From contig RSEE01000004.1 of the NCBI GenBank assembly GCA_003971905.1, positions 434,001-498,000 of the forward strand: 64,000 nucleotides of DNA. The letters are read 5' to 3'. Below the pieces are notes generated by a model. That model searched no databases, was not told where the DNA came from, and saw nothing but the letters and a program-made list of their open reading frames with translations. A program made the translations under genes and the position numbers. This stretch comes from Moniliella sp. 'wahieum' (Eukaryota; Basidiomycota; Moniliellomycetes; Moniliellales; Moniliellaceae). Shown piece after piece: positions 32,758 to 43,013 of this stretch (positions within the stretch are counted from its first letter, which is position 1; each line of letters begins with the position of its first letter).

Positions 32758-33915
32758 ACATATTCACACTCATCCAGCGCCACACCAGCCTCATCAATCC
32801 ATTCTTCTTCTTCATGTTCCCCTGGTAAGCCTATTTTCCGTTTCCCTCAGCCCATGGGCCCGGCCAGCAGCCTGTTTCAAGCTTCAAGCTAGTTCCAAGC
32901 CTCAGGGACTCACGGACAGAGATCCATCATTCGCACAGGACCTGTGCCGCTCGCTCTCGGCTGTTCCTTAGGTCTCATCACCGCAGGTATACAAGAGAGT
33001 TTAACGTTTACCCCACACCTTTGGCGCTGTAGTTGGACCCAGGTGCATCCCACTATCCTATATCCATTCCAACTCATGGAACTGAAGCGCCTACAAGCGG
33101 CACGACGAAGAGACACGACGATCGCCGCAGTCATAGTGACGGGTTCTGGCCGCAGCGCCGCAGCAGCAGCCGGTGGCGACAATTACAGTGTGGCAAATAT
33201 ATCCTTGCTCTGTTTTCGCCACACTCTCCAACCGAGGCACGAGGTGAGGCGAGGCTACCGGCTAAGGTGAGTTGAGGCGAGGTGCGCACCTCCTCCGCAG
33301 CATACGATATGGATCGCGATGGAAGACTTGGTAGGACAGACTGACAAAGTGGTGTGTGCCCTGTGTCGTGTCCATCGGCGTAGCCGAGGGTACCCTGTCT
33401 GCGACAGACACCCCGACCATCGAAGACCCAGTTGACCCCACCGGAAGGGCTGCTTCAAGCATCGCACGCGTCACACTTGCGTCAAGCTTCAGCTTAAGCT
33501 TCCCACAGCCCGAGTCTGAACCAAAATAGCGAGCCAGCCGCGGCACTGCCTCGCCTGTGTTGATTATAACATCGGACAAAAATGCGGGGAAGTGATGCGT
33601 GATGGTCCGGCTACGTGCGATGCGCTGATGCATGATGCATGATGCAGGATGGTCGATGCAGGAACCAGACCTTGTTTGCAGGATCTACGTCACATGTGAG
33701 GCTCAGCTCAGCACAGTGGCTTGGGTCAACGGCTGAGCGGCTTGATTCGGATACCGGTTGCCGGTACCCTTTAATTAGTGGGCTTGCGGATTGGGGGGAA
33801 AGTAAGGAAAAGCAAATGCGTGCACGTGATACGTGCGGCTGATGCGTTGATGCGCGACGCGGATATCAGGGGTGTATTTAGTTGGGCCTGTAATCGGCCG
33901 GTGGTTACATTGGTA

Positions 33916-33934
33916 GCACGTGACGGTCACGTGC
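33916..33934. promoter_or_regulatory. 19-bp perfect inverted repeat made of two CACGTG E-boxes
   Basis: GCACGTGAC and GTCACGTGC face each other around a single G. Each arm contains CACGTG, the bHLH site. A symmetric dual E-box of this kind is unlikely by chance at any one position but may still be coincidental over 64 kb. Confidence 0.45.
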
Positions 33935-35169
33935 GACTCGGACCAAGTCCAGCACAGCGGTGCTAACCCTAGGAACGAGTCGAGTACGTAATTCCTAGAT
34001 GTACTCCGCAGTCCCGTGACTAGATGGGTGACTACTTCAAATCCGGACGAGCATAGCGTGGCCGACGTGGGTGTTGCGGACCCAATCTGGGGAAGCCCCA
34101 AACACCTTTGGTTCGACCCTTGGACCACAGCCGCTACCACAGCCCGAAGGCGACATGGTGACAGGCGGCGATTGTCATCAAGTGACTAGCTTGACTAGGG
34201 ATGCACGGGACAGGTGAACGTGGTGAACGGGGAGGGGCTGGAAGGGGCGGAATATGAATGTGACACGTGTCATGTGCATGTGGCATGTGCATGTGATCGA
34301 TGATCGATGATCAGAGATGCATCACGCAGTGGCTTCGCTTAAGCTCTTAAGGCCTAAGGCCAAGCTGGGTGGATGGATGATGGATGATGGATGATGTCCC
34401 CTCCACCACGGCTGGTGCCTGCTTGTGGGCGAGGTGGGCGAGGGGCGGGCGCCGTCAGATCTGCGACGTCTGGTAGCCCTAGGATGCCCCGACGGTGCTC
34501 TAGCTGGACGCTGGATGGGAGATGGGGGGGGGGTGTGGGTTGTGGTGGTGGTCGGGGGCCACGTGTCACTGGTGGGAGTGGGAGTGTGTGGCTTGTGCTT
34601 CCTGGCGGCGTGGGCTGGGGGTGGCCAGAGTTCCGCTGTTTAAGGTTGGGCCTGGCCTGAGCACCTGAGCACATGAGTGCGCCCAGACTGCGCCCTGTTC
34701 AGCTGAGCCCAGCCCAAGCCGCGGCTGGCAACGAAGAAAAGTTGTCGCCAACCCCAATCAGGCTGCCCGAAGGCGCCCCGTCCCAGCTGCTCTGTTTTGC
34801 TCGCCTCAGCTTCGCTTCCGCACAGCTGCCGCTGAGGGTCCATCCCATTCAAGTCGTAGCCGCCGTGAAGCTTGAGGATGGCTGTCGAGGGAGCGAGGGT
34901 GTGGGTGGGTGAGTGGTGAGTCGGGCGTGGGAGGGCATAGGATAGGAGACAGCCTGTGTGGCGACGGGCCTGGATGGGGTGGATACATAGAACCACTGTC
35001 CGACCACGCGATCGCGCGCCCCCCCGACACTGGCGCTCGCTCCGATCAGCCGCAGGCATGGCGTTTGCATATTCCTCCCCCCGTCTGCGCAACCACTTCT
35101 AACCACACCCCATCCGCGCGCCCCGGCCGCTGCTCCCCCTCGCTGCCGCCCGCCCGCCTGTCCGCGTCG

Positions 35170-38100
35170 ATGGTGCCGCCGCCCTATCCTGCGCTTAGCG
35201 TCGGCCCCACCGACGCCCCCCCCCGCCAGCCTGGCCAGGCTGGGCAAGGAGGAGTTCTACGTGCGCCACCCCCGCGTGGCGTCTTGCATGCGCACCTGCT
35301 CTCCCACGCGCACAGCACCCTTGTGGCCGACGACCCTACCCCTCCCCCTCGCCTCCACCCTCGAGGCGGTCGATGCGTTGCTCGAACTTCTCGACCGCCT
35401 CCCTGCGGTGGTCCGACCAGCCCACTCCGCCCCCCGCCCGCCGATCCCACCTTTCCGGCGAGCCTTCTTCGGATCCGGCGCCACCCGAGCTCGAGATGCC
35501 GCGCAATGCCAAGGAGTTGGCCGGGATGCTGATCAACGACGAGCTGCTGCGGTTCTACGTGCAAGATCTGCAGAGCAGCGATTTGCCGCACCTGATTGCA
35601 CTCGTTGAGATTCTGTATGCCTTGCAGCGCATCATTCGCCCCGACAAGTTTGCGTTTGATTGGTGGGACCTGCTGCTTCGGCCGGTACTGAAGAATGAAG
35701 GCGTGGGACTGGGCACGGCGGCCAAGGCGCGGGATTTGACCGTGGTTGCAATGAGCGCGGCGGCCAAGTCATCGTACCGCGACGAACCGCGGCCGCAAGA
35801 TCCGCTTGCCAAGATGGTGCTGTGCGATGCGCTGCTCGACTCGCCGATCGCGCCGGGCGCGAGTCGGTCACCTTCCTTGGCTCGCACCTTGCGCGGCCGC
35901 GCACGCAGCTCCTCCGAGCCAGGTACCCAGGTGCCCGCTTCGTCTCTCTTTACCCCGCGCAGCTGGCACGGCGAGAAGGACCCCAAAGCGTTCGCCCAGC
36001 GCATCTTTGATCTCTACGTTTCCGAACTGACCCATGTCGACGACGAGGCGGCTGTGGCCGTGTCGGTATGGCAGTTCAACCTGGAAGAGGTGTTGCTTAA
36101 ATTTGGAGAGCGCGCCGCCCCGCGCTTCTTTCATCATGTGGCCGAGACCATGACGCGGCCCGAGGCTCGGCTGTGCTTGTTGGAGCTGCTGGTCACCTTC
36201 TTCACCTTGGCCCCCAACTTGATCTACCTCGTTACGCTCACCAAGCTCGTGCAGAAGGTCATGTGGTCCCTCCAGGTCGACACGGCTCCCTCAGTCGTCA
36301 CGGTTGGCTTGCGCGTGGTGACCATGCTTCTGCCGCACATCCCCGATTGGATCGCCTCGGGCGGGGCGGGCGGGTTGCCTGCCTTCTTTTTTGTTTCTTG
36401 CTCGCGTCTTGGACTGGGTTCGCCCCCTCGACGACGGGGAGAGTGCGTCAGGGACGGAAGGGGAAGAGGAAGGGGAAGAAACAGAAGAAACAGGCGTGCT
36501 GGACGCGGCGGGGGCATCAGTGCCTTCGCACCGAGCCCGATTGAAGCTCAAGCCTGGCTTTACTTGGGAACGATTAAGTACGTTGGTTGGTTGGGTTGTG
36601 TCACCAATGCTCTCCTCTGTATTCCTGACATGGACCGGTACTGACCTCGCGTGTGGCTTTCTCAGCGCCTGCCAAGGACACGTTGGAACTGCGCGCGCCG
36701 GACCCGCAACCGCTCTTCACGTTTCTTTATGGCACGTTCCCCTGCAACACGATCCGGTTCATCCGCAACCCCCCCCTACCTCGAACTGAGTCGGTACGAG
36801 TCGCCGTACCAGGCCGCTTGGACCGACTTGGTCGACAAGGAGCGCGTTCAGCAAGCCGTGCGTCCCATTCTCAAAAAACACGCGCTCCACCCGGCCCTCA
36901 TCCGGCGTGACGCCCAAGAAGAGCTGCACGATTCGATGCGATGGAGCGAACATGACCCTACCACGGTGGCCACCAAGTCGGTGCGCCTCTACATTGATCC
37001 CTGGCGTTCTCGTAGTGGCCACGACGACTTGCCCACTCCTTCGCTCAGCGAACAAAGTCCCGCCCGGCTCCGCTCTCGGGCCCGTCCAGTCCCGCCCAAC
37101 GCCGCCAAGCTTCGCCCCGCCCCCAATTGCCGCTCGGACCCAGTGCCGAGTCGGGAGATGGCAGACGAAAGCCCCCAGCCGGTACAGGAGATCCTGGGAC
37201 AGTATGCCAGTGCCAAACGCAGTGCTCCGTTGACCCATGCACGTTCGCGCTCCTACGTCTCGACCTCGACGCCGGTCATGTCGCGCGCAGCCAGCGGCGA
37301 GGCCGGCGGGATCAGTCCTGTGCTTGCCTCCTCCGCCACCTTTGCCCCCCCTCGGCTGAAGATGAGGAGGAGCCCCACGGACAGGACCCGGTGCCCAGGC
37401 CAGGATCCAGTACCGCGTCCAAATCCGGTCCCGATCCGGCCGGTCGCGGGCGCCACTCGATGCGGCCGACCTTGCTTTCGGAGCGGACACGGTCGCGCGG
37501 CGACTCTGGCACGGGCAAGACGGACGTCAGTCATCCCGATTCCAGCCTGGACGCGGCGCCTGGGATGCTCTTCTCGCCGCCGCTGCCGCCGCATCAACCG
37601 CAGCCGCCAGACGAGCAACCGAGCTCGGCGGTGCGTCTGCAAAAGGAAAACATGCTTCTCCGCAGCGAATTGGCATATGAAGTGTATCTCCAAAGCCAGC
37701 ACTTGTCCCATATTGGTCATGTGCACAACAAGCGGATCGCCAAGACGGCGGTGCAGACCCAAGAAGCTAACCTCAAGTACCATGTTCGTCAACTGACGGC
37801 GCAACTCAACGAGGCCGAACGTGCCTACCGTCTGGACCGCGAGCGGCTCGTCGCCGCCGCACGCGGCTACAAGGCGTGGCAAACGACCCAGAGCCAGCGG
37901 TACACGAGCCATTCGCAAAAAGAGCGTGCGTGGCGCAGGGAGCGGGCGCAGCTCCTGACCCAACTCGAGCTCTTGACGCGCGACAAGGCGCAGTTGCAGC
38001 ACCAAGTCCAACACGAGGCGCATGACAAGGAACGCTTGATGGGCGATTTGCAACTGCTTCGGCCCGAAGTGGCGCAGACGCATGCGTATGCCGAACGCGT

Positions 38101-38593
38101 GCGCCAGCTCACCGCCGCGCTGACCCATTGGGACAAGGACGTGGACAAGTACCGACTGCAGCGGAAGGAGATGCTGTCGCTGCTGTCGCGTGGGACACCA
38201 TGGCGCGGCAATACGCCACTGCGCACCAACGCATGGCTCAGGCCGAGGCACGCCAGTCCCAGGCCCAAGAACGCGTGACGGCGTTGGAACGCACGGTGGA
38301 GGAGCTGCGAAGAAAAGTGGCAGAGCAGCAGGACGCGCTGAACCACCTTGTATCCCAGCGCCCGGCGTCGATGGGCGACAGTGACGGACGGACGGTGCCG
38401 CTGGGGCAGGCTGGACAACACAAGCCATGGGAACCGAGGCCGAGCAGGGACAGTGCACCAGCTGTTTGAGATGCAGTGCGAACTGGACAAGTTTCGCATC
38501 TACGAGCAGATGGTGCACATGTACCACGCCGACACGGACCCTGGCCCCGCCCGGCTGCCCGCGCTGCCGACGGTGGCGGCGACGCAGCGGTAG
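35170..38593 (+). CDS. TSC1: TSC1/hamartin, tuberous sclerosis complex subunit
   Basis: Hamartin stabilises the TSC2 GAP and so restrains Rheb and TORC1. From MVPPPYPALSVGP (ATG 35170), the helical-repeat core includes ELLRFYVQDLQSSDLPHL, FAFDWWDLLLRPVL, AFAQRIFDLYVSELTHVDDE, FNLEEVLLKFGERAAPRFFH, ARLCLLELLVTFFTLAPNL and VVTMLLPHIPDW. After an intron at 36578-36665 (GTACGT to CTCAG) comes the hallmark LFTFLYGTFPCNTIRFIRNP and YLELSRYESPYQAAW. A Ser/Pro-rich middle is followed by the second hallmark ELAYEVYLQSQHLSHIGHVH and a long C-terminal coiled coil (about 37,640-38,570) ending CELDKFRIYEQMVHM. About 1112 codons, against 1164 aa in human. Frame changes occur near 35240, 35400, 36388 (T-rich run), 36780, 37370, 38190 and 38440. 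Confidence 0.9.
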
Positions 38594-39552
38594 AACTAGA
38601 ACTATCAACGAGGGAGACGGAGAGGAAAAAACACGTGTTGGTTGGCATCCCCCCCTGTGCGCGACACGGTGCAGGGCGCTGCGTCGGGATGGAATCAATC
38701 AATTTGGGCCTGGGGATGTGCCGGGTGTAGCAACGGCAATGTGGGGCAGAGGCGATGGTGGATGGGATGCAGGCCAGGGGGGGAGGGGAGCGAGGGGCGC
38801 GCGGATGCCGCTGAGGCTGAGGCCGGGGACGTGTTGGCTGGGACGACGGTTGACGCATTGACGCGGGAAGCTACGTATAACCCACACTATCCACTTCCAT
38901 TCACAATCCTGCGCGCGGCGGAATTGGGCTTGGCTTCAATTTCAACGTCCCCAACCGCGTTCGTTGTGCTTCGAACGGGAGGCTGCGCTGGGCTCGGCTG
39001 CGTCGTCTGGCCTGGTCGGCGGGGCGTAGAATGCCCGCACCACACGCACACATGCGCCCGCCGCACGCAGCCAGCCCACGCGCCCACGCATGCGATGCCC
39101 AGCACCCGCACGGTAACCCCCGCCCATGGCAGACCAACGCAGACCACGGCACAGCGGGGCAGCGGAGGGAGCGCGTGGGAGGCGCCGAGGCGGAGCCTGC
39201 CGCTGGGCGGATGAGCAGCGGAAGAAATTAGAATATTGCATTTCCAGCGCCCGAGTTGCCAGAGCAGGCCGACCCAGGCTGGCCTCCAACTCAGCGCCTC
39301 GCGCCCTGCCTCCTCAGGGCCTCACACCGCCTCACCCCCGTCACCACATCCGCACCCGCTCACCTCTGCCACGGACGCCCACCCCCCTCCCCACGCATCG
39401 CACCCCAGCCCCCCCCCCTCCCCTGTTCCCCGCGCGCCCTCGCCCGCGCCCCCCTCCCCCTCCCACCCCCCTCCCACCCCGACTTGGTACACGCGTAGCG
39501 CTCACCGTCGATCCCTGCAACATCCTACTTCTTGCCTCTGCACCACACGACC
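38594..39552 (+). promoter_or_regulatory. Spacer and promoter of the MYST acetyltransferase gene
   Basis: This is a GC-rich spacer with an extremely C-rich leader (39330-39490) immediately before the ATG at 39553. TACGTATAACCC near 38870 is the only TATA-like word seen. No gene is supported. Confidence 0.4.
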
Positions 39553-42095
39553 ATGGCCCCGTCCGAGGCACCCAACGGTGCCTCCAGTACGTTTCTATCC
39601 GCCGCCCCCGACTCGGCACCCAGTGACCCTCTCCGTGACACCGTCCCCGCCGATGCATCTCCCTCGGCAACGGCCACCGAGGCGCTTGACCTCTCCTCTG
39701 TCCACGCTGCCAAAGCCCGCTCTGACCCCGAGTCTGGGCCGGAGCCTGAGATGGAGACCATGACCCAGTCGCACACACTCGACTCTGCCCCCTCGCCTCC
39801 CTCGGCTCCCCCCGATTCATCTGCGCTCCCACCCCCAGACAAGCCAGAGTTGGTGCTTCCAACGACGGACGCTCTTCCCACGGCCATCCCCGTGTTGGCC
39901 CCATCCCCGCACCCTGCTCCAGACCAGGCACCTGAGCTTGCTTCCTCTCCCGCGCTGCACGTGTCCACCGTGGCTCAGGTGCCTGCACCGGCCCCAAGCA
40001 CAGCGAACCAGCCTGCTCACCCTCTCAAAATGCGTTCACGCGTGTCGGTGCAGCAAGAGGGCCAAGATGCCAGTAACGGCACGATTCTTGAGGTGGCCAG
40101 CCGGCTTGTTGAGCCTCGTCCGTCAACCCTACGCGCCAACAGCAAGGCGCCGGAGCCCGAGGCAGAGCTCAAGTACCAGTACTATGTCCACTTTGATGAC
40201 ACTGACCACCGTATGGACCGCTGGGTGGATGCTGCGTTTGTCTCCCCGCCCGTGGTGGAGCGGGAAGTGACGCCGCGTTCCCTCGTCCAGCTCGGGGAAT
40301 GGTACGGCCTCGAGCCAGGTGGCCAGCTCAGGGCTAGGAAAGCGCAAGCGGATTGCTGAGGTACGCTCCACCTTTGGCCTTTGCCTTTTTGTTGCGGGTG
40401 CAGAGAACTGACTCCTAGCCCCACCTTGTAGGCCGATAGCTTAGGAAAAGGTCTGTTTGACCCGGACTATGTCGTACCCACCGAGCCTTCGAGTCCCAGC
40501 CTGGGCGGCCTTACCTTCTCCACGCCGCCTCGGGCCCGCGAGCACCGTGAGCGCGATCGCGATCGTACCCGCCATTTAGTACGCAACGTTCAACGGTACG
40601 CACTGCCCTGCCCCCTTGTTGGTCTCGGAGGAGCCGGAGCCAAGGACTGACCTTGCTTTTCTAGCGTCGTGTTTGGTACCCATGACATTGCGACCTGGTA
40701 CTATTCCCCTTACCCGCTCGAGGACGAGGTAGGGGAGCCTGAGCCGAACGGGCATGCACACCCACACCCACACGCCCGCGCGCTCTCCCGTCCGGGAACC
40801 ATGTGACGACAACGGCCCACGGTCAGCGACAAGTGGCGTCGTTGTTTGTGTGCGAGGGGTGCTTCAAGTACATGCGAACATCGGATGGGTGGAAGGCACA
40901 CACCAAGGAGTGCACCTTCAAGCATCCGCCAGGACGGAGAGTGTACCAACGCGGGGCACATACCATCTGGGAGGTGCAGGGGCGTGAGCAGAAGCTGTAT
41001 GCGCAATGTCTCAGTCTGTTTGGCAAACTCTTCATCGACCACAAGACCATCTTTTTTGACGTGGAGCCGTTTGTGTTCTATGTGCTGACGGACGCCTCCT
41101 CTTCCTTCGACCATCCGATGGGGTACTTTAGCAAAGAAGTCGTCTCGTACGACGACTACAATCTGGCGTGCATCGTCACCTTCCCGCCTTACCAAAAGGG
41201 CGGGTTTGGATCGCTGATGGTCGAGTTTTCCTACTACCTCTCCGCTCGGGCTGGGTACTTGGGCACGCCCGAGCGACCTCTGTCGGACCTGGGACTGCGC
41301 GGCTACCGCTCCTTCTGGACCAAGGTGCTGCTGCTCATGCTGGGCTATGCATTTAACCTCACCACGGTCCGGAGCGCGGTGTACCCCAAGATCCAAGTTA
41401 ACGACGAAGCGACGATGAGTGCCGCTGCGCGCCTGGCCAGTCGGGTCGCCTTGGCCGATTGGCGCATCGAGGTGGCGCGCGTGCGCGCGCTGTTGGCCGG
41501 AAAACCTGCGCCTCTGTATCCCGGAACGATCCCCGAAGAGCAAATGTCCGAGTCGGAACGGCAAGTGTCCCGGCGCCAGCGCCGTGCCCTGCGAGGCTGG
41601 GCGGGGGAAGCGGCACCTGCCACCAGCTCGCTGGCCGGATCGGCTCTGACCCCAGCCCTCGCTGCCGGGGAAGTGGATGATTCGATGGCTGCGGGACCGG
41701 CAGCGAGCGCGGGCAGCGACGTCGCCACACTTCTCTCACCCCTTCTGAGGTTGGTGCTGCGCCGCCGGCCTCGGTGCGAGAAGGCGAGCATGGTCGGCAC
41801 CTTCCCGCCTCGTTTATGGCCTCGGTCGATGTGACTGCTGAGCCGGCGGAGCTGTCAACGGTGGAGACGACGATGGAGTGTCTGGCGCGAGCGTGCAACT
41901 TGCGCGCCGAGGACTGTTGTGTCGCCCTGGCCCACAGCGGCTTGCTTGTCGCTCGTCTGGACCCGGCACGGTCCAGCCAAGCAGCCGGGAGAACGGTGCC
42001 GGCGATTCTGTTGGCGAAAGAAAAAGTGGGAGCAACAGTTGGCGCAACGGACGATCAAGAAGCCCCTGATGGAACTCAAGTACGTGCTGATCTAA
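39553..42095 (+). CDS. MYST-family histone acetyltransferase with chromo-barrel domain
   Basis: Exons 39553-40360, 40432-40595, 40665-40728 and 40827-42095. The N-terminus (about 190 aa) is Pro/Ser/Ala-rich. Then comes a chromo-barrel (YQYYVHFDDTDHRMDRWVD), a KRKRIAE junction and RDRTRHLVRNVQR-VVFGTH leading to the MYST entry motif IATWYYSPYP. The zinc finger is CEGCFKYM with an H-x3-C partner (HTKEC). The catalytic core has KLFIDHKTIFFDVEPFVFY (conserved autoacetylated Lys), MGYFSKEVVSYDDYNLACIV (Cys), PPYQKGGFGSLMVEFSY (acetyl-CoA loop) and GTPERPLSDLG (catalytic Glu). STVETTMECLARACNL and the end PLMELKYVLI look like the MYST C-terminal lobe, but about 150 residues of low-complexity sequence separate them from the core. 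The chromo-barrel favours Esa1/MOF; core wording also recalls Sas2. Frame changes occur near 40335, 41750 and 42010. Confidence 0.85.
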
Positions 42096-43013
42096 GAGTT
42101 GGGATGCCTCCGACGCCCCCTCGAACTATCTCCCATTCCAATTGTCAGACTGCCTGGTAAACATGCCAGCGTGCTAGACGCCCAGAAGAAGTGGGGGTAG
42201 TGATGCTCAGGATATCGATGCAGCAGTGGCGGGGCGGGACACGGTTGTGTCCAGACTGAGCTCGTTGGTACTGGAAACGGGCGGCGACACTGTAGTATCC
42301 AAAGTCCCTAACCAAGTTATCCCTCGTCAAAGCCCTGCAAGGCTGGATGGATCAGCCAGGAATGCGACTCGAATTCGTCTCGAGCTCAAGGATTTGGGCG
42401 TTAGAAGGACAACAGATAGAGGCTTTGGACCAAAACAAGGAAGACGGCTTCACAGAATGTGCCTGGTGGAGCGGATGGTCGCTGAGCTCACGGCACTTCT
42501 GTTCCCCACCCCATTACTTTTCATGATGAGGACGATAACATCGGCGCCTTAATGGTGTTAGTTCTGACCAATGCGTCTCCAATCCCTCCTCAGGCCGATC
42601 AGCTCCGATGTTTTCGAGCTTATGTTTTCCCAGTTGGGCAACCAGTCCAACTGAAATATGGCCTCTTGATGCCATGGAAGTGTCGTCACTTGGTTGGCCT
42701 GGACCAACACCACTACTACTAGTGCGAGTGTATATATTCGGACTGGGCGTGGTGGAGAGAATGATCTGTGATCACTGGTCGCGTCGCGTTCACCGGTCGC
42801 CTACAAACACCGAAGGATATGAAATGTTGAACAGTCGGGTCCCTCTCGTCCCTTGGAAGGCGTTACGCGTTATGCTTATGGCCGAAGCGAGCAAAAAATT
42901 TGAAGCCCAGCCGAGACAGCGCCTTGCCATAATGGATTCAGAAGAGAGAACCCTCGACGCCTCTGTCCTGCTTGCCCCCACCCACCGTCCCACGACGCTG
43001 CCGCCAGCCCAGC
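42096..43013 (+). promoter_or_regulatory. Spacer and promoter of HGH1
   Basis: This AT-richer spacer includes TATATATTC near 42731, about 285 nt before the ATG at 43014. No gene is supported in it. Confidence 0.4.

Larger units (their letters stand above)
31299..35169. other. Gene-poor region upstream of TSC1 (3.9 kb)
   Basis: The long overlapping frames at 31,000-32,100 are a GC-rich composition effect. The rest contains CRE-like and E-box-like elements (32739-32757; 33916-33934), GATGCATG repeats (33627-33646), GATGGATG runs at 34373-34395 and a segment at about 33,990-34,070 that weakly recalls 5S rRNA. No gene can be supported. Confidence 0.45.

Noticed and set aside
41070-41260. Loss of a catalytic Glu in the MYST enzyme (SYYLS instead of SYELS)
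   Set aside because: The catalytic Glu of this family lies in the later S/T-P-E-K/R-PLSDLG block, which is intact here; the SYELS position is not catalytic.
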